Assembly: GCF_009498035.1 (NCBI RefSeq)
Contig: NZ_CP034550.1
Coordinates: 682,001-746,000, forward strand
Direction: 5' to 3'
DNA from: Saccharothrix syringae
Lineage (GTDB): Bacteria > Actinomycetota > Actinomycetes > Mycobacteriales > Pseudonocardiaceae
Length of the DNA stretch: 64,000 bases
Positions 47,912 to 60,078 of the stretch are shown here, piece after piece (within the stretch, counting starts at the first letter, position 1; every line of letters starts with the position of its first letter). Below the pieces are notes generated by a model, which had not been told where the DNA came from, did no database searches, and worked only from the letters and a program-made list of their open reading frames with translations. The position numbers were made by a program, and so were the translations under genes.

Positions 47912-49558
47912 CTAAGCCTCCGCGGACGGCTCGCCCTCCACGGCGGCAACCTGGCAGCCACCTCTGCGCTTCGCCGCGTACATCGCGGAGTCGGCCCGGG
48001 CCAGCGCCGCGTGGGCCGCCTCGCGGGGCCGCACGGAGATCACGCCGACCGACAGCGTCACGCCCCTGGACAGGTCGGAGGGCAGGTCCGCCACCGCGTC
48101 CACGGCCCGGCCCAGCGCCGCCTCGGCGGCGTGCAGGGGCGCCCCGGGCAGCAGCACGACGAACTCGTCGCCGCCGTAGCGGGCCACCAGGTCGTCACCC
48201 CGCAGGGCCTGCCGGAGTGTGCTGGCAATCACGCGCAGCACGTCGTCGCCCTCGGCGTGCGAGTGCTTGTCGTTGACCACCTTGAACCCGTCCAGGTCGA
48301 CCAGCGCGATGGCCATCGGGTGGGTCTGGGCGTTGATCAGCGCGGCCAGGCGGTCGTCCAGCGCGCGGCGGTTGGGCAGCCCGGTGAGCGGGTCCTGGAG
48401 GGCCTGCTGGGCGATGGCGCCGTGCGCCCGGGTCAGCCGCTCGTGGTCGCGGCGGGTGAGCAGGGTGGCGGTGCGGGCCTCCTGCATCAGCCACAGCTCG
48501 ACCTCCAGCGCGTTGGCGTAGGTCTGGAGCGCGGAGATGGTGCGCTCGCCCTTCGGGCCGGACATGCGGGCGAACTCGCGGGTCAGGCACAGCATCAGGG
48601 TCGGCTCGGAGGTGTCGTGCTCCAGCCGGCCGCGGGCGTCGTGCAGCACCTGCAGCGCCTGCTGCGGCAGCTCCTCCAGCTCCAGGCAGCGGGCCAGCGC
48701 GATGGAGACGATGATCAGCTCCCGCGCGTACATGGCCAGCTCGCGCAGGCTCCACAGCCGCGAGATGTGCTCGGCGCCGGGCTTGGCCAGCGCGTGGGCC
48801 GCGCCGATCACCGGCACCTGCTCGGCGGCCGAGCGGTCCCGGCGGCCCGGGTGCAGCGACTCGCGGAACGGCAGCTCGGCGGCGGTGGCGATGGCCGAGG
48901 CGGTGGCGAACCGGTCGGCGGCCTCCTCCAGGTTGTCCACCCGCTCCAGGCGCAGGCCCCAGCCGATGAGCAGGCGGGCGCGGTTGACCAGGTGCACGTA
49001 GATCAGGTGCGGGTTGGCGCTGTCGCGGATCGCGTTGTGGGCGCGCGCCAGCACCTCGTTCGCCATCTCGTAGACGCCCAGCTGGGTGAGCACCAGGCCG
49101 GTGGTCTGGAGCGCGGAGGCGAGCAGCCGGTCCCAGGTGCGCTTGTCCATCACCGGGTCGGGGCTGAGGTCCTCCTCCAGCATGGCCAGGCCGCTGGCGA
49201 CCTCGGTGAGCGCCTTGTCCTCGAACCCGCCCAGCAGGTACCGGCGGCCGCGCAGCGCGTGCGCCTCGGCCTCCAGCACCACCAGGCCGTGCCGGCGGCA
49301 GTGCGCCAGCATCTCGTCCAGGACCGAGTCCGACAGGTCGACCAGGCCGGGGGTGACGATCCGGACCACCGCCGCCGCGCGCAGGAGCTGGCCGACGATC
49401 CTCGGCTCACCGCGGCCCTGCGCCTCGGCCAGGATCTCGTCGACCTCGTGGGCGGCGTCGAGCTGGTCCGACAGGTGGCTGCTCTGGGCCACGGCCACGA
49501 GCTCGCTCGCGCGGCCGACCAGCCACGCGTCGGACATCTCGTGGAGCGCCGGCGCCAC
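47912..49558 (-). CDS. Soluble diguanylate cyclase with N-terminal helical-repeat domain
   Basis: About 548 aa. Residues 1-370 are alpha-helical with TPR-like character (ARAHNAIRDSANPHLIYVHL, ALQVLHDARGRLE), followed by a coiled segment (LWLMQEARTATLLTRRDHERL) and a GGDEF domain (about 395-540): DPLTGLPNRRALDDRL, VDLDGFKVVND, RYGGDEFVVLLPG. The RGDD five residues before GGDEF forms an RxxD inhibitory site, so an active, product-inhibited c-di-GMP synthase is likely. No membrane helix. GTG 49558 has AGGG upstream; ATG 49537 is the alternative. The tRNA-Gln gene directly upstream bounds the start. Confidence 0.88.
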   Translation of the reverse strand: MAPALHEMSDAWLVGRASELVAVAQSSHLSDQLDAAHEVDEILAEAQGRGEPRIVGQLLRAAAVVRIVTPGLVDLSDSVLDEMLAHCRRHGLVVLEAEAHALRGRRYLLGGFEDKALTEVASGLAMLEEDLSPDPVMDKRTWDRLLASALQTTGLVLTQLGVYEMANEVLARAHNAIRDSANPHLIYVHLVNRARLLIGWGLRLERVDNLEEAADRFATASAIATAAELPFRESLHPGRRDRSAAEQVPVIGAAHALAKPGAEHISRLWSLRELAMYARELIIVSIALARCLELEELPQQALQVLHDARGRLEHDTSEPTLMLCLTREFARMSGPKGERTISALQTYANALEVELWLMQEARTATLLTRRDHERLTRAHGAIAQQALQDPLTGLPNRRALDDRLAALINAQTHPMAIALVDLDGFKVVNDKHSHAEGDDVLRVIASTLRQALRGDDLVARYGGDEFVVLLPGAPLHAAEAALGRAVDAVADLPSDLSRGVTLSVGVISVRPREAAHAALARADSAMYAAKRRGGCQVAAVEGEPSAEA

Positions 49559-49651
49559 GTTGCCCTGCTCGTCGACCGCTTCCCCGTGCAGCGACTTCCA
49601 CCCCCATGCAGACGCAGGGCGGCCGACCCGGACGCCCCGACCCGACCCTCG

Positions 49652-49722
49652 CTCCGCCACCAGGATTCGAACCTGGACCATCGGAACCAAAATCCGAGGT
49701 GCTGCCTTTACACCATGGCGGA
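49652..49722 (-). tRNA. tRNA-Gln (anticodon TTG)
   Basis: 71-nt cloverleaf on the minus strand without encoded CCA: acceptor TCCGCCA pairs with TGGCGGA, discriminator G, anticodon stem TCGGA/TCCGA with loop TTTTGGT (anticodon TTG, codon CAA), T arm CCAGG-TTCGAAT-CCTGG. It lies about 95 bases upstream of the diguanylate cyclase start on the same strand. Confidence 0.97.
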
Positions 49723-49956
49723 ACGGCCGAGGGCGACCCCGGCCGCGCGAACACATGTTGTCACGAGTGCCCCTCGAAGGTCAGCACCACCACTCAACTG
49801 GCGGCACGCCCTCGGTAGCGCGATCATGACTTATCGTGTTTCCCCAGGTCAACCCCTGTGGGTGACGACGGTCTTTTAGTGCAGGCACACCGGTGTTGAA
49901 CCTTGAACAGTCATGCCCACAACTACCTTGCGTAGCCGGGCGGCGACCCGACCGGC

Positions 49957-51102
49957 TCAACGGGCACCCCCGACCGACCCCAGGAACTCCGCCAGCACCT
50001 CCTCGTACGCCCCGGGGTCCACGTTCCACTCGGCGGTGTGCTCGGCCCCCGGCACCTCGACGTACCGCACGGGCCAGCCCAGGCGGGGCGCGGCGGTGGC
50101 CAGGTCCCGCGACGCGCCCACGGGCACGGTGCCGTCCGCGCCGCCGTGGAACAGCAGGGTCGGCGGGCGGTGCGCGGGCGGGTGCTCGACCAGCTCGAAG
50201 CGGTGGAACTCCAGGTCCGCCCGCCAGTCCGAGACCAGCTCCGCCACCGGCGCCAACCGGCCGGGCAGCCCCCGGTCGCGCGCCTGCGCCTCCAGGGTCT
50301 TCCGCCAGCTCACCACGGGCGCGTCGAGCACCGCGGCCACCACCGCGCCGGCCTCCGCCGAGCGTCCCAGGAACTGCCCCACGATCGCGCCGCCCATCGA
50401 CCACCCGTACAGCACGACCTCGCGCGCGCCGTGCGCCCGCGCGTACCGCACCGCGGCCTCCACGTCCCGCCACTCGGTGTCACCCAGGTGGTACAACCCG
50501 TCGGGCGAACGGGGGGCTCCCTCGTCGTTGCGGTAGGTCACGGCCAGAACGGGTAACCCGAGGTCGTGCAGCGTCGGTACGACCCGCAGCGCCTCGGTCC
50601 GGGACCCGCCCCGACCGTGTACGGCGACGACCCAGGTGGGCGACGTCGCCGGGACGAGCCACGCCGGGGCGTCGCCGAGTTCGGTCGGGATTCGCACGTC
50701 CGTGTAATCCAGGCCGTGGGCGGTGCGGGGGTCGGTCGACCACACCGCCGCCTCCAGCCGCACCGACGTGCCGTCGGGCGGCGCCTCGCCCTCCAGCTCG
50801 CGCACCACGGTGCCCCCGGACCGCCCGGTCACCGCGCCGACCCTCGCCCCGCCGCCCGGCCACGCCAGCCCCCACGTGCCCGGCAGCACCGTGACCCGGG
50901 ACTCAACCAGCGAGACCGTCCCGCCGGCCGAGGAGATCACCACGTCGTGGTAGCCCGGGCGCGCCTCGGCCGGCTCCAGCAGCTCGCCGCTGTAGTACCA
51001 GCCCGCGCCCAGCACACCCCCGCCCAGCAGCACCGACACGGCCGCCAGCGCGATCAGGACGATCCGCGGGCGGCGCCGGCCGCGGACGTTCGGAGATCCC
51101 AT
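49957..51102 (-). CDS. Membrane-anchored alpha/beta hydrolase
   Basis: 381-aa hydrolase. An N-terminal membrane helix (about 14-36, VLIALAAVSVLLGGGVLGAGW) is followed by a beta-rich region, then an alpha/beta-hydrolase domain from about 165: VVAVHGRGGSRTEAL (oxyanion region), nucleophile Ser in YGWSMGGAIVG, Asp in FHGGADGTVPV and His in PGAEHTAEW complete the triad. ATG 51102 (MGSPNVRGRRRP) chosen. The substrate is unknown; outward-facing esterase or peptidase is possible. Divergent from the desaturase, with the operator pair in between. The 234 bases downstream to the tRNA hold nothing obvious. Confidence 0.87.
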   Translation of the reverse strand: MGSPNVRGRRRPRIVLIALAAVSVLLGGGVLGAGWYYSGELLEPAEARPGYHDVVISSAGGTVSLVESRVTVLPGTWGLAWPGGGARVGAVTGRSGGTVVRELEGEAPPDGTSVRLEAAVWSTDPRTAHGLDYTDVRIPTELGDAPAWLVPATSPTWVVAVHGRGGSRTEALRVVPTLHDLGLPVLAVTYRNDEGAPRSPDGLYHLGDTEWRDVEAAVRYARAHGAREVVLYGWSMGGAIVGQFLGRSAEAGAVVAAVLDAPVVSWRKTLEAQARDRGLPGRLAPVAELVSDWRADLEFHRFELVEHPPAHRPPTLLFHGGADGTVPVGASRDLATAAPRLGWPVRYVEVPGAEHTAEWNVDPGAYEEVLAEFLGSVGGAR

Positions 51103-51196
51103 CACCGAATGATGCCCCCGGCTTGATCGACACGCCCGGCTTCCTGAGAACACGCCGTGACTTTCCGCCCAACTGTGGCGGGACCGGCGCCACCTA

Positions 51197-51227
51197 ACTT
51201 ACGCTTCCGTAAGTTACGGTTCCGTAA
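51197..51227. promoter_or_regulatory. Tandem palindromic operators upstream of the desaturase
   Basis: ACTTACG-N4-CGTAAGT (51197-51214) abuts TTACGG-TT-CCGTAA (51214-51227); both arms share TTACG/CGTAA. They lie 29 bases before the desaturase start, in promoter position, and probably bind the TetR protein encoded immediately after the desaturase, analogous to fatty-acid-responsive desaturase repressors. Confidence 0.8.
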
Positions 51228-51255
51228 GTAGCTTTGACGACGATGAGGTAGATGT

Positions 51256-52209
51256 ATGACCAGCACCCTTGAGAGCAGGCCGCAAGGTCCCCAAGAACGA
51301 GGGCCCAAGCCCTTGGTCGACGGACGACGCGGGCACGTTGAGCAGTTCAGCGTGTACGTGTTCGTCATCGTGCCGTTCCTGGCGCTGCTCGCGGCCGTTC
51401 CGCTCGCTTGGGGCTGGGGCCTCGGCTGGGTCGACGTGGCGCTGTTCGTGGCCTTCTACTACATCGCGGGCCTCGGCGTGACGATCGGCTACCACCGCTA
51501 CTTCACCCACGGCTCGTTCAAGGCCAACCGCGCGCTGAAGATCGCGCTGGCGATCGCGGGCAGCATGGCGCTGCAGGGCCCGGTGATCGTCTGGGTCGCC
51601 GACCACCGCCGCCACCACGCCTTCTCCGACCGCGAGGGCGACCCGCACTCGCCGTGGCTGTTCGGCACCGGCCCGGTCGCCCTGGCCAAGGGCTTCTGGC
51701 ACGCCCACATGGGCTGGCTGTTCGAGCGCGACCAGACCAACGCCGCCCGCTTCGCGCCGGACCTGCTGGCCGACGAGGACCTGGTGCGCATCGACAAGCT
51801 GTTCCCGCTGTGGACCACGATCAGCCTGCTCGCCCCCGCCGCGCTGGGCGGCCTGATCACCATGTCCTGGGCCGGCGCGCTGAGCGCGTTCTTCTGGGCG
51901 GGCCTGGTCCGGGTGGCGTTCCTGCACCACGTGACCTGGTCGGTGAACTCGATCTGCCACATGGTCGGCGACCGCCCGTTCGCCGCCCGCGACCGCTCCG
52001 CCAACGTGTGGGCGCTGGCCATCCTGAGCTTCGGCGAGTCCTGGCACAACCTGCACCACGCCGACCCGACGTGCGCCCGGCACGGCGTCAAGCGCGGCCA
52101 GATCGACACCTCCGCGCGGCTCATCTGGGTGTTCGAGAAGCTGGGCTGGGCGACCAACGTGCGCTGGCCCACCGAGCAGCGGCTGGCCCGGATCACCGCC
52201 AAGAAGTGA
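51256..52209 (+). CDS. Acyl-CoA/acyl-lipid delta-9-type desaturase
   Basis: 317-aa membrane di-iron desaturase that inserts a double bond in fatty acyl chains. Three His boxes: GYHRYFTHGSF, DHRRHHAFSD and SWHNLHHADP. Two hydrophobic hairpins (about 32-75 and 190-225) surround them. ATG 51256. The operator pair sits in the promoter and a TetR gene follows 56 bases downstream, so expression probably tracks membrane fatty-acid state. Confidence 0.95.
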   Translation: MTSTLESRPQGPQERGPKPLVDGRRGHVEQFSVYVFVIVPFLALLAAVPLAWGWGLGWVDVALFVAFYYIAGLGVTIGYHRYFTHGSFKANRALKIALAIAGSMALQGPVIVWVADHRRHHAFSDREGDPHSPWLFGTGPVALAKGFWHAHMGWLFERDQTNAARFAPDLLADEDLVRIDKLFPLWTTISLLAPAALGGLITMSWAGALSAFFWAGLVRVAFLHHVTWSVNSICHMVGDRPFAARDRSANVWALAILSFGESWHNLHHADPTCARHGVKRGQIDTSARLIWVFEKLGWATNVRWPTEQRLARITAKK

Positions 52210-52265
52210 CCTGGGCACCCGCCCCTCGCGCCCGGCGCGGGGGGCGGGTGTTTAGTGTGGGGTGG

Positions 52266-52910
52266 GTGGCAGGCAGACGGCGCGACGACGAGGCACCGGT
52301 GCCGCGGGTGCGGATGACCGGCAAGGAGCGGCGGGAGCAGCTGCTCGACGTGGCGCGCGCGCTGTTCGCCGAGAAGGGTTTCGAGGTCACCTCGATCGAG
52401 GAGATCGCGCACCGGGCCGGCGTGTCCAAGCCCGTGGTCTACGAGCACTTCGGCGGCAAGGAGGGCATCTACGCGGTCGTGGTGGACCGCGAGATGCAGT
52501 CGCTGATGGACCACATCGTCAACGCCCTGTCCGGCGGGCACCCCCGCGAGCTGCTGGAACAGGCCGCGTGCGCGTTGCTCGACTACATCGAGGGCTCCAC
52601 CGACGGCTTCCGCATCCTGGTCCGCGACTCGCCGGTGGCCTCCTCCAGCGGCACGTTCTCCTCCCTGCTCAACGACATCGCCTCCCAGGTCGAGTCGATC
52701 CTGGGCCTGCACTTCTCCCGGCAGGGCTACGACCGCAAGCTCGCCCCGCTCTACAGCCAGGCCCTCGTCGGCATGGTGGCGCTGACCGGCCAGTGGTGGC
52801 TGGAGGTGCGCAAGCCGAAGAAGGACGAGGTGGCCGCGCACCTGGTCAACCTGGCGTGGAAGGGCCTGTCGCACATGGACCACAAGCCCCGGCTGCGCAC
52901 CCGCCGCTGA
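52266..52910 (+). CDS. TetR-family regulator, probable desaturase/lipid repressor
   Basis: 214-aa regulator. TetR helix-turn-helix about 18-64: RMTGKERREQLLDVARALFA, GFEVTSIEEIAHRAGVSKPV, VYEHFGGKEGIYAVVVDRE. The ligand domain is hydrophobic (LVGMVALTGQWWLEVRKPKKDEVAAHLVNLAWKG), as expected for acyl ligands. GTG 52266. A TetR gene occupies the same place before mfd in M. tuberculosis (Rv1019). Likely binds the tandem palindromes upstream of the desaturase. A hairpin follows. Confidence 0.92.
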   Translation: MAGRRRDDEAPVPRVRMTGKERREQLLDVARALFAEKGFEVTSIEEIAHRAGVSKPVVYEHFGGKEGIYAVVVDREMQSLMDHIVNALSGGHPRELLEQAACALLDYIEGSTDGFRILVRDSPVASSSGTFSSLLNDIASQVESILGLHFSRQGYDRKLAPLYSQALVGMVALTGQWWLEVRKPKKDEVAAHLVNLAWKGLSHMDHKPRLRTRR

Positions 52911-52916
52911 AGGAAC

Positions 52917-52939
52917 CCGCCGCCGACCACCCGGCGGGA
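52917..52939. terminator. Hairpin between convergent tetR and sugar dehydrogenase genes
   Basis: 7-bp stem CCCGCCG / CGGCGGG with a 9-base loop in the 33-base gap between two stop codons; probably terminates both. Confidence 0.7.
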
Positions 52940-52943
52940 CCCC

Positions 52944-54059
52944 TCAGGCGCGGGTGATCCTGAGCAGCTCGTCGCCCCGGCCGTTGGACGTGGTCACGTA
53001 CAGCGCGCCGTCCGGCCCCAGCTCCGCGCCGCGCAGCCGGCCGTGCGTGCCGTCCAGCTCCGGCGGGACCGCCACCGAGTGCACGCCGCCCTCCTGGGTG
53101 ACGGTGAACAGCAGCAGCTTCGTGCCCTTGAGCGCGGTCACCGCCAGCACGCCGGCCAGGTCGCCCCACTGCTCGCCGCGCAGGAACGCCGCGTCGCAGA
53201 TCGCCTCGGTCGGGTCGCCCGACGACCACGCGGCGGGCACCGCGTCCGGGAACCGCTCCAGGTCGGTCATCGGCACGTCCTCGTCGTAGCCGCCGACCGT
53301 GCCGCCCCGCGAGGGGTCCCAGCCGTAGTTGCCGCCCGGCTTGAGCGCGTTGACCTCGTCGTCGACGTCGGGGCCGTGCTCGGCGGTGAACACCACGCCG
53401 TCCTCGCGCACGGCCACGCCCTGGACGTTGCGGTGGCCGTAGGTGTAGATCCGGTCGCCGAACGGGTTGCCGGGCACGCCCTCGCCGGTGTCCAGGTCGA
53501 CCCGCAGCACCTTGCCGCCGAGGCTGCCCCGGTCCTGCGGGACGTTCGCCCGCGCCGTGTCGCCGGTGCCGATCAGCAGGTTGCCGTCGTTGTCCAGGGC
53601 CATCCGGCAGCCGGAGTGCCGCCCGCTGGGGTTGCTGGGCAGGCCGGCCAGCAGCGGGTCCCGGACCCGGGTCGCCCGGTCGCCGTCCAGGACCCAGGTG
53701 ACCAGCCGCACGTCCTCGGCGGTGTTGAAGCAGGTGGTGAACCGCCGCGAGGTGGCGAAGTCGGGGTGCACGACCAGGCTCATCAGGCCGCCCTCGCCGC
53801 GCGCCGCCACGTCGCCGAGGTCGGCCGCGACCTCGCCGACCCGCCCGTCCTTCCCGACCAGGGCGATCCGGCCGGGGCGCTGGGGCACGAGCATGCGCCC
53901 GTCGGGCAGGAAGCCCACGTCCCACGGGTGGGTCAGGCCGGACGCCACCACCTCGACCTTCAGGCCCTCGGGTGAGGTGGTGGGCGGCGCCGTCCCGGCG
54001 CTCTCGGCGGAGCACCCGGCCAATACGACGACAGCGGCAAATCCGACGACGCGGCGCAT
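52944..54059 (-). CDS. PQQ-type sugar dehydrogenase-like lipoprotein
   Basis: 371-aa secreted lipoprotein: signal MRRVVGFAAVVVLAGC with lipid Cys16, then a six-bladed beta-propeller of the glucose/sorbosone dehydrogenase family. Signatures: LTHPWDVGFLPDGRMLVPQRPG, GGLMSLVVHPDF, HSGCRMALDNDGNLLIGTGD, GNPFGDRIYTYGHRNVQGV, HGPDVDDEVN and LLRITRA. Many such actinobacterial proteins have not been shown to use PQQ, so a dehydrogenase function is assumed. ATG 54059; ATG 54071 adds four residues. 54060-54351 up to mfd shows no other gene. Confidence 0.9.
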   Translation of the reverse strand: MRRVVGFAAVVVLAGCSAESAGTAPPTTSPEGLKVEVVASGLTHPWDVGFLPDGRMLVPQRPGRIALVGKDGRVGEVAADLGDVAARGEGGLMSLVVHPDFATSRRFTTCFNTAEDVRLVTWVLDGDRATRVRDPLLAGLPSNPSGRHSGCRMALDNDGNLLIGTGDTARANVPQDRGSLGGKVLRVDLDTGEGVPGNPFGDRIYTYGHRNVQGVAVREDGVVFTAEHGPDVDDEVNALKPGGNYGWDPSRGGTVGGYDEDVPMTDLERFPDAVPAAWSSGDPTEAICDAAFLRGEQWGDLAGVLAVTALKGTKLLLFTVTQEGGVHSVAVPPELDGTHGRLRGAELGPDGALYVTTSNGRGDELLRITRA

Positions 54060-54351
54060 GGCGAACAGCATGCCAAGCCTGATGTGCGTTCGCCGTCTGC
54101 CGGCACCGCGGCGCACCGCCGGCTTCGGGTCCGCTTCGGGCCGTCGGTCCTCCCGACATCGACACGAACGAGTGATCTGGCTCCACTGGCCCGCCGGTGG
54201 GCGGGCCGGCCGGCGCAATCCACGGGCACCACGTCGGCGGGGGTCGTAGGCTTGACGACCAGAGAACCCCTCCCGGCGGCTCCGAGGTCCCGGGCAGGGG
54301 TCTGTCGTCTCTCTCCCCCCACTCCTCGACACGCCTCCGGGAGCCACCGCG

Positions 54352-57918
<3,567 letters not shown>

Positions 57919-57931
57919 GAAGGTACCGGTC

Positions 57932-58867
57932 GTGAGGACTGTGCAGAGGCGCTTCACCCTGATCGGCGCGGCCGTCGCACTGCTCGTGGCCGGCTGCGGC
58001 TCCGGACCGGCCCAGGTCGGCTCGGCCGCGATCGTCGGCGACACCGCGTTGCCGCTGGAGACCGTGCAGCAGCGGCTGGACGTCGTGCTCAAGAAGGAGC
58101 CCGAGGCCCGGAAGATGCACGACCAGCGCAAGCTCGACACGGTGGCGCGGCAGCTGGTCACGCTCGGCGTGCAGCACCAGCTGATCGAGCAGGCCGCCGC
58201 GCGCGAGGGCGTCACCGTGTCCGAGGAGGAGGTGGCCGAGTCCGTCGAGCAGGCGGGCGGCGCCGACCTGGCCTCGCAGAACACCGTGTACGACGCGGAG
58301 ACCTTCCGGGAGCGCGCCCGGGACCAGTTGCTGCTGGTGGAGCTGGCGCGCAAGTACGTGGACCGGATGGAGGTCACGTTCGACTACTTCTTCGCCGAGG
58401 ACAACAAGGACGCGGTGGCCAAGGCCAAGCAGGTCGCGGCGGACCCGCGGAAGATGGCCGAGTTCGTCTCGGCGGCGCCGCGCAGCGAGCAGGGGCAGTC
58501 CCTGGGCAAGCGCGGCCAGGTGGTGCGCTCGGCCGAGTCGCCGCAGTCGGTGCAGTCGCCGCTGTTCGGGGTCGCGCCGGGCACGGTCGTGGCGTTCCCG
58601 CCGGACCCGGGCAGCGCCCAGTGGATCGTCGCGTACGTGACCGACCGCAAGACCGACGTGCGCTCGTCGGGCGAGTCGTCCACCGAGCAGCTCACGCCGC
58701 AGCTGCTGGAGCAGATCGGCCTGCGCCTGGTCCACGCGCTCGCCGGCAACCCCGAGATCCGGGTCAACCCGCGCTACGGCGTGTGGGACTCCACCGCGAT
58801 CTCGCTGGCGCCGTCGGAGGGCGAGCTGTCCGGCTACCAGGCCACCGCCCGCCAGACCGACTCGTGA
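57932..58867 (+). CDS. SurA-N-like lipoprotein chaperone
   Basis: 311-aa lipoprotein, GTG start 57932. Lipobox LVAGC with Cys22. Residues about 30-150 resemble the SurA N-terminal chaperone domain (AAIVGDTALPLETVQQRLD, RQLVTLGVQHQLIEQAAAREGVTVSEEEV). The expected peptidyl-prolyl isomerase domain is replaced by a weakly conserved region (about 160-270) and a C-terminal tail with NPRYGVWD, a feature of SurA/PrsA-like proteins. Probably assists folding outside the membrane. The stop overlaps the mazG GTG. Confidence 0.85.
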   Translation: MRTVQRRFTLIGAAVALLVAGCGSGPAQVGSAAIVGDTALPLETVQQRLDVVLKKEPEARKMHDQRKLDTVARQLVTLGVQHQLIEQAAAREGVTVSEEEVAESVEQAGGADLASQNTVYDAETFRERARDQLLLVELARKYVDRMEVTFDYFFAEDNKDAVAKAKQVAADPRKMAEFVSAAPRSEQGQSLGKRGQVVRSAESPQSVQSPLFGVAPGTVVAFPPDPGSAQWIVAYVTDRKTDVRSSGESSTEQLTPQLLEQIGLRLVHALAGNPEIRVNPRYGVWDSTAISLAPSEGELSGYQATARQTDS

Positions 58868-59784
58868 CCGTCGTCCTCGTCGGCGCCGCCCAGGTGCTGC
58901 CCGCCGCCGCGCTGCCCGCCCTGCGGAGCGCGGCGGCGGTGTACGCGGGGAAGGGCGTGGACGCCGAGCTGCTCGGGGCCCGCCCCGCCCGGGAGTGGGA
59001 GCACACCGGCGAACCGGTCGTGCTGGTGACCACCGACCTGCGCGAGCCCGTGGCCCAGGTGTTCCTCGGCCGGGGCTCGGAGGTCTTCGCCGCGCCCGGT
59101 GCGCGCCTGCTGGACGCGGTCGCCGTGATGGACCGGCTGCGCTCGCCGGGCGGCTGCCCGTGGGACGCGGAGCAGGACCACAAGTCGCTGCGGCAGTACC
59201 TGGTCGAGGAGACCTACGAGCTGCTGGAGGCCATCGAGGACGGCGACCGGGAGGCGATGCGCGAGGAGCTGGGCGACGTGCTGCTCCAGGTGCTCTTCCA
59301 CGCCCGGATCGCGGCCGAGGACCCCGACGACCCGTTCACGATCGACGAGGTGGCCGCCGACCTGGTGACCAAGCTGGTCGGCCGGCACCCGCACGTGTTC
59401 GCCGGCGGCGACCCGGACGTGCGCGACGCCACCACCCAGCAGCACCGCTGGGAGGAGCTGAAGCAGGTCGAGAAGCAGCGCGAGTCCAGCCTCGACGGCG
59501 TGGCCACCGGCCAGCCCGCGATCGCCCTGGCGGCCAAGCTCGTCCAGCGCGCCACCCGCGCCGGCCTGCCCGTCGACCTCCTCCCCGAGGGCGACGACAC
59601 CGGCACCACCCTCTTCGCCGTGACCGCCGTCTCCAAGCTGTCCGGCGAGGACCCCGAGACCGAACTGCGCGCCGTGGCCCGCGCCTTCGCCTCCCGCGTG
59701 CGCACCGCCGAGCGCTCCGCCCGCGCCACCGGCCTGACCACCCTCACCCCCACCGACTGGCACACCCACTGGCCCACCCCCTAA
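58864..59784 (+). CDS. mazG: Nucleoside triphosphate pyrophosphohydrolase MazG
   Basis: 306-aa MazG, which hydrolyses (oxidised) dNTPs. An N-terminal region of about 80 residues (VVLVGAAQVLPAAALPAL...) precedes the catalytic core, as in mycobacterial MazG. Core: MDRLRSPGGCPWDAEQDHKSLRQYL, EETYELLEAIEDGD and EELGDVLLQVLFHA give the EExxE...ExxD metal site; VGRHPHVF and RWEELKQVEK follow. The second C-terminal MazG half is degenerate. GTG 58864 overlaps the upstream stop (GTGA). Confidence 0.95.
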   Translation: MTVVLVGAAQVLPAAALPALRSAAAVYAGKGVDAELLGARPAREWEHTGEPVVLVTTDLREPVAQVFLGRGSEVFAAPGARLLDAVAVMDRLRSPGGCPWDAEQDHKSLRQYLVEETYELLEAIEDGDREAMREELGDVLLQVLFHARIAAEDPDDPFTIDEVAADLVTKLVGRHPHVFAGGDPDVRDATTQQHRWEELKQVEKQRESSLDGVATGQPAIALAAKLVQRATRAGLPVDLLPEGDDTGTTLFAVTAVSKLSGEDPETELRAVARAFASRVRTAERSARATGLTTLTPTDWHTHWPTP

Positions 59785-59796
59785 CCCTCCCCCCGC

Positions 59797-60015
59797 GCGT
59801 GTCATGCGCTCAAGCCGGGCGTGTCATGCGCTCGGACCCGGCGTGTCATGCGCTCAGCACCCCCGAACTCCACGCTCGCGCCAGCCGGGCGAACGTGGAA
59901 ATCGGGGGTCGCGAGTGTTCGACACGAGGGTTCTGAACGTTCGACTCGCGGGTGCCGAGCGCATGACACGCGAGGTCTGAGCGCATGACACGCCGGTGTT
60001 GGGGGCATGACACGC
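59797..60015. repeat. Second 22-bp-period array: three inverted then three forward copies
   Basis: GCGTGTCATGCG starts at 59797, 59819 and 59841, and GCATGACACGC at 59961, 59983 and 60005, each series exactly 22 bp apart. The centre (about 59853-59960) contains related CGAGTGTTCGACACG and GTTCGACTCG motifs. It is the same element as at 33922-34164 with block order reversed. It lies between mazG and the tricorn gene. Confidence 0.95.
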
Positions 60016-60078
60016 CGGGGGGTGGGGGAGGTGCGGGGTGGGGGTGGCGCCGATCATCGGGGCGCTAACGTCGAGAGG

